Shown here piece after piece: positions 53,478 to 63,648 of a stretch of DNA of 64,000 nt. The position numbers and the translations under genes were made by a program. The notes beneath the pieces were generated by a model. The model worked only from the letters and a program-made list of their open reading frames with translations, made no database searches and had not been told where the DNA came from. Origin of the DNA: Phycisphaerae bacterium (GTDB lineage Bacteria > Planctomycetota > Phycisphaerae > UBA1845 > PWPN01); the NCBI GenBank assembly GCA_018003015.1, contig JAGNEZ010000026.1, forward strand, positions 1 to 64,000, read 5' to 3'. The first letter of the stretch is position 1. Each line of letters starts with the position of its first letter.

Positions 53478-55403
53478 TCACCTCGTTTTGTCCCTTGCGG
53501 ACTCTATCTTAACCGATTCATCTCCGGGTTTTCCACACTCGATCGCGGCGGCCGAAAAGGCGGGTAGCGTCACCTTGTTGCCCTTGACAGCCGTCCGGGT
53601 CACCGCGATACGGGCGGGGGCGGTCCAGTGGTTCATCGCGTCCGGCTGCCGGGCGTCCAGGGTATCGGATACGGTCTCGATGGCCAGGCAGGTGAAGGCA
53701 TCACCGAACTCGGTCAAGTCAAGCACCAGGTCGGTGGGCTCGTTTTTCAGGCTGACCACGAACAGGCAGACCGCCTTGCGGTCGAGTGTGGCGCAAGCCA
53801 TGCCGTCGAGGCCGTCGGGTAGGTTGCCGAGGGCCAGCGGAATTGGCTTGGCGTGTTCGCTGTACAGCTTCATGACGTGGTAGCTGGGGCGTTTGAGCAG
53901 ACCGGCCGGGCTGGTGCCGATGATGCCGCTGCAAGAGCTGTTGGCCATGTTCGAGCGGCAGGCGATCTCCACGAGGTCGGAGTGGCGGGCGAGCAGGTTC
54001 AGATAGCGGGCGTTCAGCAGGGCACCCTCGAGGGTTAGCATTTTGCCGCGCATGAGTCCCCAGTCGCCGGCGGTGAAGTTCCACTCGGTGACGGCGAGTC
54101 GGATGTGGTCGCATCCGGGTGCGTTGCGTATCATGCGGTCGAGCTTATTGAAGTCGGCCTCGCACCCGCCGAGGTCGGGCGTGTAATGGTGTGGGGCGAT
54201 GTAGGCGATGCTCTTGCCGAGGGTGTCGAGCACCTTCTGGGACGGAAACGAGGAAAGGAGCCGGACGCTCGGATCGGCTCGCTTCATCGCCTCGAAGAAG
54301 GCCGGGCACTTGGCGACGTAGTTATCGTCCTCGCCGCTGATCTCGTTTCCGAGTTGCCAGTACTTGACGTGGTACGGGTCGGGGTGCCCGTTGGCCGCGC
54401 GTTTTGCGCCCCAGTCGGTGTTCGCCGGGCCGTTGCAGTACTGGACCAGGTCGGCGGCGTTCTGGGGTCCATCGGAGAAGCTGAGGCAGATCAGCGGCTC
54501 GGCCTGAACCAGCTCGCAGAACTGGCAGAACTCGTCTATGCCGACGTCGTTCGAGTCGATTCGCCCCCAGATGGTATTTGGGAAGGGCACGCGCTGATCG
54601 CGGTTGCCGATGCCGTTTTTCCAGCGATAGCCGCCCGGATCGATCGCGCTGCCGCCCCATCGGATGACCGCCGGCCTGGCCGCCCTGATCGCTTCGATCA
54701 CGTCGGTTCGCCAGCCCTTGAGGTTTTCCGCAGGCATGAGCGAGAGCTTGTCCGCCCAGACGGTGCCCTTGCCGGTCGCTCGGATTTCGAACACCGCCCG
54801 GTCGGTGGTCCCGCCGGAGGTCAGCTGGGCCGCCGCTCGGGTCCACGTCGTGCCAGGCGTCGGAAGGCTGGCCGCGGCCAGCTCGGTCCAGTCGCCCTGC
54901 GGAAGGGCCGCCTTGATCACGACCTGCACGCGGGTATCGGCGGCATCCGTTCGGAAGTGGCCGGTGAAGTGGTAAGTTGCGTCCTTGGTCACGGCCAGGC
55001 CGGGCTGGGCCATGCCCGCGGGCCCGTCCAGCCGGCCGGTGATGCGAGCGCAGCGTGGGCCGTTGAATGCCCCGGCGGTCTCAAGGCTCCAGTCATCGCC
55101 GGGCACCCACAGGCGGTCGCAGGTATTCGTCGCTCCGTCGTAGTAGACCCAATTGGCGCAGCGGGTGACCCCTTCGAAGCCGCGGTCGTTGAGCATCTCG
55201 GACCACATGCCCGGTATCAGATCGTCGAGCGGCTCCATGAAGTTGCCGAAGAGCATGGGGTTGACCTTGCCTTCGTGGAGCGGGCGGTTGGATACCTTGA
55301 CGGGCACGTCACCCGCCAGGGCGAGCAGATTGCCGACGGCGACGAGGGCTGCGATCAGGCTGATGGGTATGGGCGTGGATCGTCCTGGGCCGCCGATGGT
55401 CAT
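53478..55403 (-). CDS. GH51 alpha-L-arabinofuranosidase, secreted
   Basis: 641 residues. A signal peptide (PISLIAALVAVGNLLALAG) precedes a carbohydrate-binding-like region (about residues 100-220) and the GH51 TIM barrel. The acid/base Glu lies in YWQLGNEISG and the nucleophile Glu in LAVTEWNFT. It releases arabinose from hemicellulose or pectin side chains. ATG 55403 is preferred: AGGAG is ten bases upstream and the signal peptide is intact; an ATG at 55454 adds 17 residues. It is directly followed by the DoxX fusion gene, so a joint role in sugar use is possible. Confidence 0.88.
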   Translation of the reverse strand: MTIGGPGRSTPIPISLIAALVAVGNLLALAGDVPVKVSNRPLHEGKVNPMLFGNFMEPLDDLIPGMWSEMLNDRGFEGVTRCANWVYYDGATNTCDRLWVPGDDWSLETAGAFNGPRCARITGRLDGPAGMAQPGLAVTKDATYHFTGHFRTDAADTRVQVVIKAALPQGDWTELAAASLPTPGTTWTRAAAQLTSGGTTDRAVFEIRATGKGTVWADKLSLMPAENLKGWRTDVIEAIRAARPAVIRWGGSAIDPGGYRWKNGIGNRDQRVPFPNTIWGRIDSNDVGIDEFCQFCELVQAEPLICLSFSDGPQNAADLVQYCNGPANTDWGAKRAANGHPDPYHVKYWQLGNEISGEDDNYVAKCPAFFEAMKRADPSVRLLSSFPSQKVLDTLGKSIAYIAPHHYTPDLGGCEADFNKLDRMIRNAPGCDHIRLAVTEWNFTAGDWGLMRGKMLTLEGALLNARYLNLLARHSDLVEIACRSNMANSSCSGIIGTSPAGLLKRPSYHVMKLYSEHAKPIPLALGNLPDGLDGMACATLDRKAVCLFVVSLKNEPTDLVLDLTEFGDAFTCLAIETVSDTLDARQPDAMNHWTAPARIAVTRTAVKGNKVTLPAFSAAAIECGKPGDESVKIESARDKTR

Positions 55404-55583
55404 GATGGGACTGCTCCTGGATGGACGTTGATCGATCAACTTGGCCAGCATCATGACCGATGGGATGAGCGGTGTCCAACGCGAAGAGCGGGTTTTGAGC
55501 AGGTGGCTTCTGGGCTGAAGCTCGCGCCGGCGAAGCGGGTGGCGTTCGCGGGCTCGCGGCGGGTGGTCAAAGGCCGGAGCGGT

Positions 55584-56063
55584 TCAGATATCGTCGGACG
55601 AGTCGTCGTCGGCCGTATCGCCCAGGTCGCATTCCATGATGATGAGGTTGGTGCCGGTATCCGGGTCGAGTCGCAGCCCGACGATGTCGTAGCCTTGCCG
55701 GATGGCCAGGTGGAGCATGGGGCGCTGGCTGTTGTAGCATTCGAAGCGGATGATGTGGTAGCCGTTGTCGCGGACCCAGGCGGTCATGGCCTCCATGAGT
55801 TGGGCGGCGATACCGGATCGGCGGTACTGGGCAAGCACGCCGACCAACCAGCAGTAGAAGGCACCCGGTTTGAGCTCGTAGCCGATGGCGAAGCCGGCGG
55901 GGTTGCGATCCACCTGAGCCAGAAGCAGCAGGGGGTTGTAGCGCCCGCGAAAGCGGCGTTCGAAGAAGGCTCGGTCGCGGCCCGGCCGAAAGACCTGCCG
56001 GAACAGATCGACCAGCAGGTCCAATTCGCCCAGCCCGACCGGTGTGATCTCGGCGTTGGCCAT
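55584..56063 (-). CDS. GNAT family N-acetyltransferase
   Basis: 159 residues. The acetyl-CoA loop is LAQYRRSGIAAQLMEAM, and the GFAIGYELKPGAFYCWLVGV strand precedes it as in the family. The C-terminal 15 residues are acidic (DTADDDSSDDI). Its substrate is unknown. It starts eight bases after ftsH, so it is probably co-transcribed. Confidence 0.85.
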   Translation of the reverse strand: MANAEITPVGLGELDLLVDLFRQVFRPGRDRAFFERRFRGRYNPLLLLAQVDRNPAGFAIGYELKPGAFYCWLVGVLAQYRRSGIAAQLMEAMTAWVRDNGYHIIRFECYNSQRPMLHLAIRQGYDIVGLRLDPDTGTNLIIMECDLGDTADDDSSDDI

Positions 56064-56071
56064 GCGTCACC

Positions 56072-58087
56072 TCAACTGGGCTGGGGCAGGGGTCCGGAGC
56101 CGAGTTCGGGTTCCGGCCTAGCCGGTCGGCTGGCCGGCGTGGGCGGTGGAGTGCCGGCCCGGTCTGCGTCGAGCAGGTCGCTGATCGTCGGGCGATCGAG
56201 CGTTTCACCTCGGAGCAGGGCGTGGACCTCCGACGCGTCCAGAGTCTCGTACTTCATCAGTGCCTGGGCGACGGCGTCGAGCTTGTCGCGGTTCTGGGTG
56301 AGGATCTTGCGGGTGTCCGCGTAGGCCTCGTTGATGATGCGGTGGACCTCCTCGTCGATCATCTGGGCGGTCTGCTGGGAGTGTTCCCGTCCGCCGGGCA
56401 TGTCCCACCACTTGCTCGCCCGGGCGGCGTCATCGCCGTAGAAGATGAAGCCCACCCGATCGCTCATGCCCCACTCGGCGACCATGCGGTGAGCCATTTC
56501 CGTTGCCTGCCGGATATCGGAGGCCGCTCCCGAGTTCATGTCGCCGCAGGCCATCTCCTCGGCCACTCGGCCGGCGCACATGATCCGGAGCGTGGCCCGG
56601 ACGTACTTGGCGCCGTAGGTGGTTCGGTCTTTTTCTGGAAGGGAGAAGGAAGCTCCGAGATACGGTCCCCGGGGGATGATACTCACCTTGTGGAGGGGGT
56701 CGGCCTCGGGAAGCAGCCCCTGGACTAGGGCGTGTCCCGCCTCGTGGTAGGCGGTGGCAATCCGTTCCTGGTCGTCGATGACCCGGCTCTTCTTGGCCCG
56801 GCCCCAGCGAACCTTGTCCCGGGCCTCCTCCAGGTCGGTCATCTCGACGTAGTCTTTGTTGGCCATGGTGGCCAGGATTGCGGCCTCGTTGATGATGGCC
56901 GCCAGATCGGCCCCGCTGAACATTGGCGTGCCGCGGGCCAGTCGCTGCAGATCGACGTTGGGGCCCATCTTGATTTTCTTGGCGTGGACCTTGAGGATGT
57001 CGAGTCGTCCCTTGACGTCCGGGAGAGGGACGAACACCTGCCGGTCGAATCGTCCTGGCCGGACCAGGGCGGGATCGAGCACATCGGATCGGTTCGTGGC
57101 GGCGATGACGATGACCTGGTCGGAGGTATCGAAGCCGTCCATTTCGACCAGGATGGCGTTGAGGGTCTGCTCGCGTTCGTCGTGTCCGCCGCTGGTGAAG
57201 CCGGCCCCGCGCCGCCGGCCGACGGCGTCGATTTCATCCAGGAAGATGATGCACGGCGAGTTGTCTTTGGCCTGCTTGAACAGGTCGCGGACGCGTGAGG
57301 CTCCGACGCCGACGAACATCTCCACGAAGTCGCTGCCGGAGATGCTGAAGAACGGCACGTCGGCCTCGCCGGCGATGGCCTTGGCCAGCAGGGTCTTTCC
57401 GCATCCTGGCTCGCCGACCAGCAGCACGCCGCGTGGAATGCGACCTCCCAGCCGCTGGAAGCGTTTCGGGTTCTTGAGAAACTCGATGATTTCCGAGCAT
57501 TCCTCCTTGGCTTCCTGGACGCCGGCCACATCGTTGAAGGTGATGTTCGTGTGTTCCTTCGAGGTCACCCGGTGCTTGGATCGGCCGAAGTTGCCGAGCA
57601 TGCCGCCCGGCCCGCCGCCGACGCCGCGGAACTGCCGGAAGATGAAGAACCAGATGAACGCAAAGACGACCAGCCAGGGCAGAAAGCCCAGCAGTATGTT
57701 GATCAGGATGCTCCCGCTGCCGTCGTACCGGAACTCCACCTTGTACTTGTCGAGTTCGGCTCGCAAGGCGGTATCGTCGGTGTGGCCGGGGAGGAGTTCG
57801 ACCTGGAATTGCCGGGTTTCCCCCTGCCCGCGAACCTCGATGAGTTCGCCGATAATGCTGTCGCTCTTGATGACCACGGATTTGACGTTGTGGCTGCGGA
57901 CCTCGGCCATGAACTGGTCGAAGCGCAGGGGGGCGCGCTCGGTGTAGCCCTGCATCACCATCATGACCAGGGTGAGGGAGATCAGAATGACGACAACCCA
58001 ACCGAAGACGCCTCGCGACATGCGCATAGGCGGGCCTGGCGGCCGGGAGCGGGAGGGGCGATCATCACGTTCAGGATTGTCGGACAT
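56072..58087 (-). CDS. ftsH: ATP-dependent zinc metalloprotease FtsH
   Basis: 671 residues. It degrades damaged or regulatory membrane proteins. Two membrane helices flank a periplasmic domain ([18 protein letters not shown] near residue 35 and [19 protein letters not shown] near 140). The AAA domain has Walker A GEPGCGKT, Walker [13 protein letters not shown] and the Arg finger region; the protease has HEAGH near residue 450 with a third Asp ligand later. The N-terminal 20 residues are Arg- and Pro-rich, and the C-terminal tail of about 40 residues is Pro-rich. It follows the LptE-like gene. Confidence 0.96.
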   Translation of the reverse strand: MSDNPERDDRPSRSRPPGPPMRMSRGVFGWVVVILISLTLVMMVMQGYTERAPLRFDQFMAEVRSHNVKSVVIKSDSIIGELIEVRGQGETRQFQVELLPGHTDDTALRAELDKYKVEFRYDGSGSILINILLGFLPWLVVFAFIWFFIFRQFRGVGGGPGGMLGNFGRSKHRVTSKEHTNITFNDVAGVQEAKEECSEIIEFLKNPKRFQRLGGRIPRGVLLVGEPGCGKTLLAKAIAGEADVPFFSISGSDFVEMFVGVGASRVRDLFKQAKDNSPCIIFLDEIDAVGRRRGAGFTSGGHDEREQTLNAILVEMDGFDTSDQVIVIAATNRSDVLDPALVRPGRFDRQVFVPLPDVKGRLDILKVHAKKIKMGPNVDLQRLARGTPMFSGADLAAIINEAAILATMANKDYVEMTDLEEARDKVRWGRAKKSRVIDDQERIATAYHEAGHALVQGLLPEADPLHKVSIIPRGPYLGASFSLPEKDRTTYGAKYVRATLRIMCAGRVAEEMACGDMNSGAASDIRQATEMAHRMVAEWGMSDRVGFIFYGDDAARASKWWDMPGGREHSQQTAQMIDEEVHRIINEAYADTRKILTQNRDKLDAVAQALMKYETLDASEVHALLRGETLDRPTISDLLDADRAGTPPPTPASRPARPEPELGSGPLPQPS

Positions 58088-58120
58088 CCTTACACTATCC
58101 TCTCAGGGATCATAGACGCG

Positions 58121-58675
58121 CTACCAGTCCGTAGCCATCCGATCCACCACCGCGCGAGCCATCTTGGTCACCGCGTCAAACCGGCCATGTTCGATCGTTT
58201 CGCCGGCGGGGCGAACGTACTGGATCGTCGTGATCAGTCTGGGATGCTCCACGATGATCTTGCCCGTTCGCACATCCTGCCACCGGAAGCGAATCACCAG
58301 TGTACCCGCGGTGTCGCGCGGCAAGGCGGCAATGTGGTCGTGGCCGATGGCTGTTTCCTGCCACTCCAGCACTTCGCCGGACATGACCGAGTCGGCCTTT
58401 TCCTTGGGCGCGTTCTTGTAGGGGGTGCGCCGATCGATCTCCTTGCGTAGTGCCTCGGTCAGCTGAAACTCGATGCCTCGACGAAACTCCTTGGTCTGGA
58501 ACATCTCCACGTAAACCGTGCGGATGTTCTTGCGGTACAACGAATCCGACGAGTAGCCGCAGCCCGCCATCATGAGTGCCAAGCCGGCCATGGGCAGCCA
58601 GGGTCCGAGAAAAAGGCTGCGCGGGGCTCGGGCGGGTTTCTCCCGTCGATCGACTAGTCTCATCATCGGCTGCAT
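58121..58675 (-). CDS. LptE-like LPS-assembly lipoprotein
   Basis: 184 residues. A long basic N-terminus leads a lipoprotein signal ending LMMAGC near residue 39. The following GYSSDSLYRKNIRTVYVEMF and FQLTEALRKEIDRRTPY segments match LptE, the outer-membrane plug partner of LptD. Fits a Gram-negative envelope. It stands between bamD-like and ftsH genes on the same strand, 34 bp before ftsH, in the common planctomycetal order. Confidence 0.8.
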   Translation of the reverse strand: MQPMMRLVDRREKPARAPRSLFLGPWLPMAGLALMMAGCGYSSDSLYRKNIRTVYVEMFQTKEFRRGIEFQLTEALRKEIDRRTPYKNAPKEKADSVMSGEVLEWQETAIGHDHIAALPRDTAGTLVIRFRWQDVRTGKIIVEHPRLITTIQYVRPAGETIEHGRFDAVTKMARAVVDRMATDW

Positions 58676-58726
58676 CTCCGCACCATTTCATCAGCTCGGC
58701 CCCATTGGACCGTCGCGCTGTTTCAT

Positions 58727-59851
58727 CTACGGTTGGGCAGACTCCGCGGGTCGGCTGGCCGCTTCTGGCTCGGCACTCCGGGGTACCGGCTGACCCTCGG
58801 CTTCGGGGGCGGTCTCGGCTCCTTCGGCCGGTTCGCCCAGGGCTGTCAGCCGCCCCCGAGCCTGTCCGGCCGCCGGCGTGCCCGGCCAGCGAGTTGTCGT
58901 CGCCCGGTAGTAGTACAACGCCGCCTGCCGTTCGCCGGTCTTCTCGTAGAATCTGGCGATGTCGTAAGTCTTGTCCGCTCTTGTGGATGCGATCTGGTCG
59001 AGGAGCAGGGGGACATCCAGCTGCCGGGCCTGATCGGGGTAGTCGCCCATGAACTGGCGGAACCGTTCCTCGGCCTCGACCAGGGGGGCATCGTCGAACT
59101 TGATGCCCGGGAAGGCGGCCAGAGCCGAATACGCGCTGTACAGCTGGGATTTTGGCGCAAAACGGCTCTTGGGGAAGTCGCGGGAGAACCGGGCGTACTC
59201 CTCCTGGGCGACGTCAAACTCGCCGCGTTCGTAGTAGTAGTTCGCCTTGGTCAGCTGGGCCTGCTCCGCGAGGGGGGTGTCCGCGTAGTTGGCGATCATG
59301 TCGTCCATGATCTTGACCCCGCCCTCGCGGTCCTTGATACGAAGCAGGCCTTTGAGTGCTTTGCGGCGTTTGCCGGCCAAGTACTGCTCCCCAACCCGAA
59401 ACAGGGCCGACAGCGAGCGTTCCGCATACTCGGAGCCGGGATAGTCGTTGAGCAGTGTTTGGTAGGTGTCCTGGGCCCCTCGGTAGTCGCCGGTTTCCAG
59501 GTAAGCGGTCCCTTTCAGGTACAGGGCTTCGGCGTGGCGGGGATGATCAGCACCGTACGTTTTCAGCCACTTCTTGACCTTCGCCAAGGCGGTCTTGAAC
59601 TCGCTCCGGGCCATGTCCTGGCGGATGAGGTCCAGGTCGCCATCGGCGGTCCCGCTCACCGGCGGGCGGGCCTCGGTCCACCGCTGGGACTGGGGGTCGT
59701 ACTGCAGACGCTCGACTCGTTCGCGCCTGGGTGGGGACACGGGGTCGGATGCCGCGAGGGCTGTCCCGGCGAGGAGGCCGAGTCCCGAAACCCAGCAGGC
59801 AGCCAAGCGGAGCTTCCGTTGGGACAGATCTGGCATGAAAGTGGCTCGCAT
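58727..59851 (-). CDS. BamD-like TPR outer-membrane assembly protein
   Basis: About 374 residues. A signal peptide (LRLAACWVSGLGLLAGTALA) is followed by tetratricopeptide repeats: AEALYLKGTAYLETGDYRGA, AEQAQLTKANYYYERGEFDVA, and TYDIARFYEKTGERQAALYYY. The YRGAQDTYQTLLNDYPGSEYA pattern is typical of BamD/YfiO. It lacks the usual lipobox Cys in the signal. The C-terminal 45 residues are Ala-, Glu- and Pro-rich. ATG 59851 is used; GTG 59866 and ATG 59836 are alternatives. Confidence 0.75.
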   Translation of the reverse strand: MRATFMPDLSQRKLRLAACWVSGLGLLAGTALAASDPVSPPRRERVERLQYDPQSQRWTEARPPVSGTADGDLDLIRQDMARSEFKTALAKVKKWLKTYGADHPRHAEALYLKGTAYLETGDYRGAQDTYQTLLNDYPGSEYAERSLSALFRVGEQYLAGKRRKALKGLLRIKDREGGVKIMDDMIANYADTPLAEQAQLTKANYYYERGEFDVAQEEYARFSRDFPKSRFAPKSQLYSAYSALAAFPGIKFDDAPLVEAEERFRQFMGDYPDQARQLDVPLLLDQIASTRADKTYDIARFYEKTGERQAALYYYRATTTRWPGTPAAGQARGRLTALGEPAEGAETAPEAEGQPVPRSAEPEAASRPAESAQP

Positions 59852-59968
59852 AGCGGATCCCGTCACCTGGCTGATACCCTGAAGTCCTTACAGCGGGGGC
59901 GATTATAGGCACGACCGGCGCACCCTGCAAACGACCGGTCGGTCTTGGACGGCCGCCTTCGGTCGCGG

Positions 59969-61408
59969 TCACACCTGGATCGCGTCCCATCGCCCCCGGG
60001 TGAAGCGGATGGCATTGCAGATCGCTCGGAACGTCATGTCCAGACACATGCCGATCCATGCCCCCACCAAGCCCCCGTTCAGGGTGACTCCGCACAGATA
60101 GGCCAACGGCAAACGCCAGATCACCATACCCAGCAGCGTGTACAACAGGGGGTATCGCGTGTCGCCCGCGCCGCGCAAAGCGTTGGGGTAAATGATCATC
60201 AGTGCGCAGGGTATCTGAAAGAAGGCCAGGAGCCTCAACGCCGGAACGCCGATGGCGGAAACCCGTTCCAGGTCGCCGCTGGAGTTCATGACCGCATAGA
60301 TCTGCTTCGCGAAGACGAAGTAGCCGACGCCCATCAACAGGCACAAGCCCGCGCCCTGGACCGCGGCCAAGTGACCGCTTCGCCGAGCTCGATCTGGTTG
60401 TCCGGCGCCCAGCGACTGGCCGACCATCGTCGCGGCAGCGACTCCCCATGCCCATGCCGGCAGATAGGAGAGGGCCTCCACGCGAATACCGACGAAGTGG
60501 GCGGCGACCGTGGCCGCTTGTTCCTCGCCCGTGGCCAGGTTGCTGATGATCATGAGAAAGGCGAACTGCCCGCTCCACAGGAAGATGCCGTCGATGCCGG
60601 CCGGGATGCCGACTCTCAGGAGGCGGCTCATCGAGTCGCTGCGGAAGGGCAACTCGCGGCGGAGAAGCTGTAGACCGCTCCGCCCGCGGAGCAGCAGGGC
60701 GACGGCAATGGCCCCGCCGAGGATTCTTGCGCACAGGGTGCCGTAGGCGATGCCCATGACGCCATAACTGGGAATTGGTCCCCAGCCGAATCGCAGGGTG
60801 GTGGACACCAGGATGTTGAACAGGTTGGCCGCGCACATGATGTAGAGTGGGGTGCGTGTGTCGCCTGTACCGCGCCAGCACGCCGCCGCGATCACGACCA
60901 GGGCTCCGGTGATGTGCCCGCACGCGTCGATCCGAAGGAACCGCACGCCGATTTCAGCGGCTTCTCCCTTCCAGTGAAGAAAACCTGGCATGTAGGGGGC
61001 GGCAAGCTGGAGCAGGGCGCAGGCGGCGACGCCCATGAGGACGGCCGCTCCCATCGCCTGGTTGGCGAAATGATTGGCCTGCTTGGGGTCACCCATGCCG
61101 GTATGGCGGGATACGAGTGCGGTGGCGCCCACTCCGACGAAACTGAAGAGCAGACCTGCCAGCCAACCCACCTGGGACGCGAGTCCGATGGCGGTGGTCG
61201 CTTCCTTGCTGATGGTCCCGGCCAGGAACATCTCGGTCAGCCCGAGCAACAGGAACAGAGACTGCTCGGCCAGCACCGGCAGTGCAAGCCAGAGCAGGGC
61301 GGAGGTGACCGACCGGGTGAGCAGGTGGTTGGCCGGCGCGGGCGGGCGGGAAGCGCTTTCCGCCACTGGGCCCTCGACGGAAGCAGACTCGTCAATCGCG
61401 TCTGGCAA
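59969..61408 (-). CDS. MATE family efflux transporter
   Basis: 479 residues with 12 hydrophobic helices in two bundles. Landmarks include LLLGLTEMFLAGTISKEATTAIGLA and ALVSRHTGMGDPKQANHFANQAM near the first bundle and ATMVGQSLGAGQPDRARRSGHL in the second, the internally repeated MATE signature. It exports drugs or metabolites in exchange for Na+ or H+. Substrate unknown. It lies 95 bp after the radical SAM gene. Confidence 0.92.
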   Translation of the reverse strand: MPDAIDESASVEGPVAESASRPPAPANHLLTRSVTSALLWLALPVLAEQSLFLLLGLTEMFLAGTISKEATTAIGLASQVGWLAGLLFSFVGVGATALVSRHTGMGDPKQANHFANQAMGAAVLMGVAACALLQLAAPYMPGFLHWKGEAAEIGVRFLRIDACGHITGALVVIAAACWRGTGDTRTPLYIMCAANLFNILVSTTLRFGWGPIPSYGVMGIAYGTLCARILGGAIAVALLLRGRSGLQLLRRELPFRSDSMSRLLRVGIPAGIDGIFLWSGQFAFLMIISNLATGEEQAATVAAHFVGIRVEALSYLPAWAWGVAAATMVGQSLGAGQPDRARRSGHLAAVQGAGLCLLMGVGYFVFAKQIYAVMNSSGDLERVSAIGVPALRLLAFFQIPCALMIIYPNALRGAGDTRYPLLYTLLGMVIWRLPLAYLCGVTLNGGLVGAWIGMCLDMTFRAICNAIRFTRGRWDAIQV

Positions 61409-61503
61409 GGGCGAGGGACTCCTGCGGTCGAGTGGCGTTCATGGCGACAGTGTAATCGAGCCCGGGGGCGACGACCATGGGCTGCGATCGAGGAAGAAGG
61501 CGG

Positions 61504-62931
61504 CTACAGGCGGCGGAGGATGTCCCAGTAGGCCCCGCGGTGCCCGGCCTGGATCGCGTTCTCCAGCACCGAGTTGTCGTTATAGTTGTAGTTGCTGGCG
61601 TCCTGAATCCGCGGCGGCGGAAAGAACCGCTGATCGCCGCCGATGAGATCGACGACCAGATCGAGCGGGCGCTCGCCCATCCCGCGATCGACGTAGAAGA
61701 GCGGTCCGAGGAAGCTGTCGTTGTCCTCGACCTGGCCGTGCAGGTGGGGGTTGCGTGTCAGCGGTCCCTGGGATCGAATCAGATCGGCCAGGTCTGTGCC
61801 CGGGTAGACCCGGACGCCGGTGGTCGCGCCCACCCGGTCCGGACCGACCGCTTTGATGAACTCGATCGACTCGCGGGTCGTGGCCACGGTCTCGCCCGGT
61901 CCACCGATGAGGAGGTCGAGCATGACCGCGAGGTTCAACCGGCGGCAGTAATTGACCGCATCTCTGATCGACTCGCGGGTGTAGCCGCGCCTCAGGGCGC
62001 TCAACATCCGGTCGCAGCCGGAATCGACGCCGAAGTTGATGCCGACGCACCCGGCCTCGCGCATGGCGGCCGCCAGTTCGGCGGTGAACGGGGACACGGT
62101 GCAGTAGCAGTACCAGCGGGCCCGCTCGCCCAGTCTGCGGCTGGTCAATGCCTCGCAGACGGCGATGGCATGGTCGATGGGGATATTGAACTCGCCGTCA
62201 CACAGGTGCAGGCAGTTCACGCCTTTGCCGAGCAGGGTGTCGATTTCATCGGCCACCTGGCCTGGCGGCCGGCAGCGTACCGATCGGCCCTTGGCCACAG
62301 GGTCGGCGCAGTACGTGCAGCGGTGCGGACAGCCGCGTTTCGTTTCCACGTTCCCCTGGCCGCCTTCGCGGAAATAGCGAGCGTTGTCGATCGTGCCCCG
62401 CGAAGAGGGAATGTCGAGTGTGTTGCGGTATTGCGGGGGGTTGACGGTGTACTTCGCCTGGCCTGAACGGAAAACGAGTCCGGGGACGGTGTGCCAGTCG
62501 GTGCCGTTCGCGAGTGCGGTCGCCAATTGGAGAAAGGCTTCTTCTCCGTCTCCGGCGATTCCCAGCTCTGCGCCGGCGGCATCGAGGACCTGCTCCGGGA
62601 AGATGCTGTAGCCGCATCCGCCGAGGACGATGGGGGCCGCGGTTCCGGATCGAATGGTGCTTACCAGTTCGCGCAGGCGAGGCACGAAGTAGGCGCCGCT
62701 GGGCAGGTAGCAGTCATCGGTATTGCGGAAGGTCACGCCGACGACCAACGGGTCGGCGTCCGCTGCCGCCGCCGCGACCACCTCCGGTTTTCGGGAGGCG
62801 AAGGCCAAGTCGAGCAGCCGGACGTGGAAGCCCGCCGCCCGCAGCCCGTCGCCGATGTAGTCGAGGGCCAGCGGGGCCACGGGCGGTCGCATTTCGTTCG
62901 AGTTGACGAGCAGCACGTTGCCGTGGGTCAT
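61504..62931 (-). CDS. B12-binding-domain radical SAM protein
   Basis: 475 residues. The N-terminal 140 residues look like a cobalamin-binding domain (VLLVNSNEMRPPVAPLALDYIGDGL, VVGVTFRNTD). The radical SAM cluster motif is KRGCPHRCTYC near residue 200, and GGPGETVATTRESI follows. These enzymes often methylate unreactive carbons or rearrange rings; the substrate is unknown. Start ATG 62931 (MTHGNVLLVNSNE) matches typical family openings; an upstream ATG at 62964 adds 11 residues. Confidence 0.85.
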   Translation of the reverse strand: MTHGNVLLVNSNEMRPPVAPLALDYIGDGLRAAGFHVRLLDLAFASRKPEVVAAAAADADPLVVGVTFRNTDDCYLPSGAYFVPRLRELVSTIRSGTAAPIVLGGCGYSIFPEQVLDAAGAELGIAGDGEEAFLQLATALANGTDWHTVPGLVFRSGQAKYTVNPPQYRNTLDIPSSRGTIDNARYFREGGQGNVETKRGCPHRCTYCADPVAKGRSVRCRPPGQVADEIDTLLGKGVNCLHLCDGEFNIPIDHAIAVCEALTSRRLGERARWYCYCTVSPFTAELAAAMREAGCVGINFGVDSGCDRMLSALRRGYTRESIRDAVNYCRRLNLAVMLDLLIGGPGETVATTRESIEFIKAVGPDRVGATTGVRVYPGTDLADLIRSQGPLTRNPHLHGQVEDNDSFLGPLFYVDRGMGERPLDLVVDLIGGDQRFFPPPRIQDASNYNYNDNSVLENAIQAGHRGAYWDILRRL

Positions 62932-63009
62932 GGCGGCATTAGACCCGAAGCGGGCCGGGATCACAATCCATCTTGGCGATTTCGTTGGGATCCGTTACCT
63001 TGTCCCCCC

Positions 63010-63501
63010 ATGCGCAATGAGCCGAAACTTGCACCGGTGCACGTTCGGGATGCCCGCCCGGAGGATGCCGAAGTCATCGCCGATTTCAACAGCCGCATGG
63101 CCGAGGAGACCGAGCATCGCCGGCTCGATCCGGCGACCGTCTTATCCGGCGTTCGCGAGGGTCTCAAGCGCCCGACGATGTGCCGGTTCTTCGTGGCGGA
63201 ACTCGACGGCCGGATCGTCGGCCAGGCGATGGTGACCTACGAGTGGAGCGACTGGCGGTGCGGAGCGTTCTGGTGGATCCAGAGCGTCTATGTGCACCCG
63301 GACGCCCGGAAGTGCGGCGTGTTCCGATCGATCTACGCTCACCTGTCGGCCATGGCTCGCCAGGACCCCTCGGTCTGCGGACTGCGTTTGTACGTCGAGA
63401 AGGACAACCATCGGGCGATGGCGACGTATCGGCGGCTGGGGATGGAGACTTCCGGGCATCTGGTGTTTGAGGAAGACTGGTCCGGCCTGGCGAGCCGTTG
63501 A
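63010..63501 (+). CDS. GNAT family N-acetyltransferase
   Basis: 163 residues. Acetyl-CoA-binding signature VYVHPDARKCGVFRSIYAHL and LRLYVEKDNHRAMATYRRLGM are clear, the latter the alpha4 region of the family. ATG 63010 is chosen because upstream sequence is antisense to the radical SAM gene. Substrate unknown. Confidence 0.88.
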   Translation: MRNEPKLAPVHVRDARPEDAEVIADFNSRMAEETEHRRLDPATVLSGVREGLKRPTMCRFFVAELDGRIVGQAMVTYEWSDWRCGAFWWIQSVYVHPDARKCGVFRSIYAHLSAMARQDPSVCGLRLYVEKDNHRAMATYRRLGMETSGHLVFEEDWSGLASR

Positions 63502-63648
63502 CCGCGGCGGGTACCGCCCTGGCCTGCCCGCCGTCCTTCTTGCGGGTTGGTCTCACCCGCCTTCGCGTTTCCTGGGGTGGGCTCGCCTGCCAGGCACCCA
63601 GGGTGTTCCGGCATGGTATTAGCTTCGCATGAGCCATATGATAGCGGC

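Noticed and set aside
54105-56324. 739-codon plus-strand frame opposite the GH51 and GNAT genes
   Set aside because: Antisense to well-supported genes on the minus strand, low-complexity composition and no recognisable motif.
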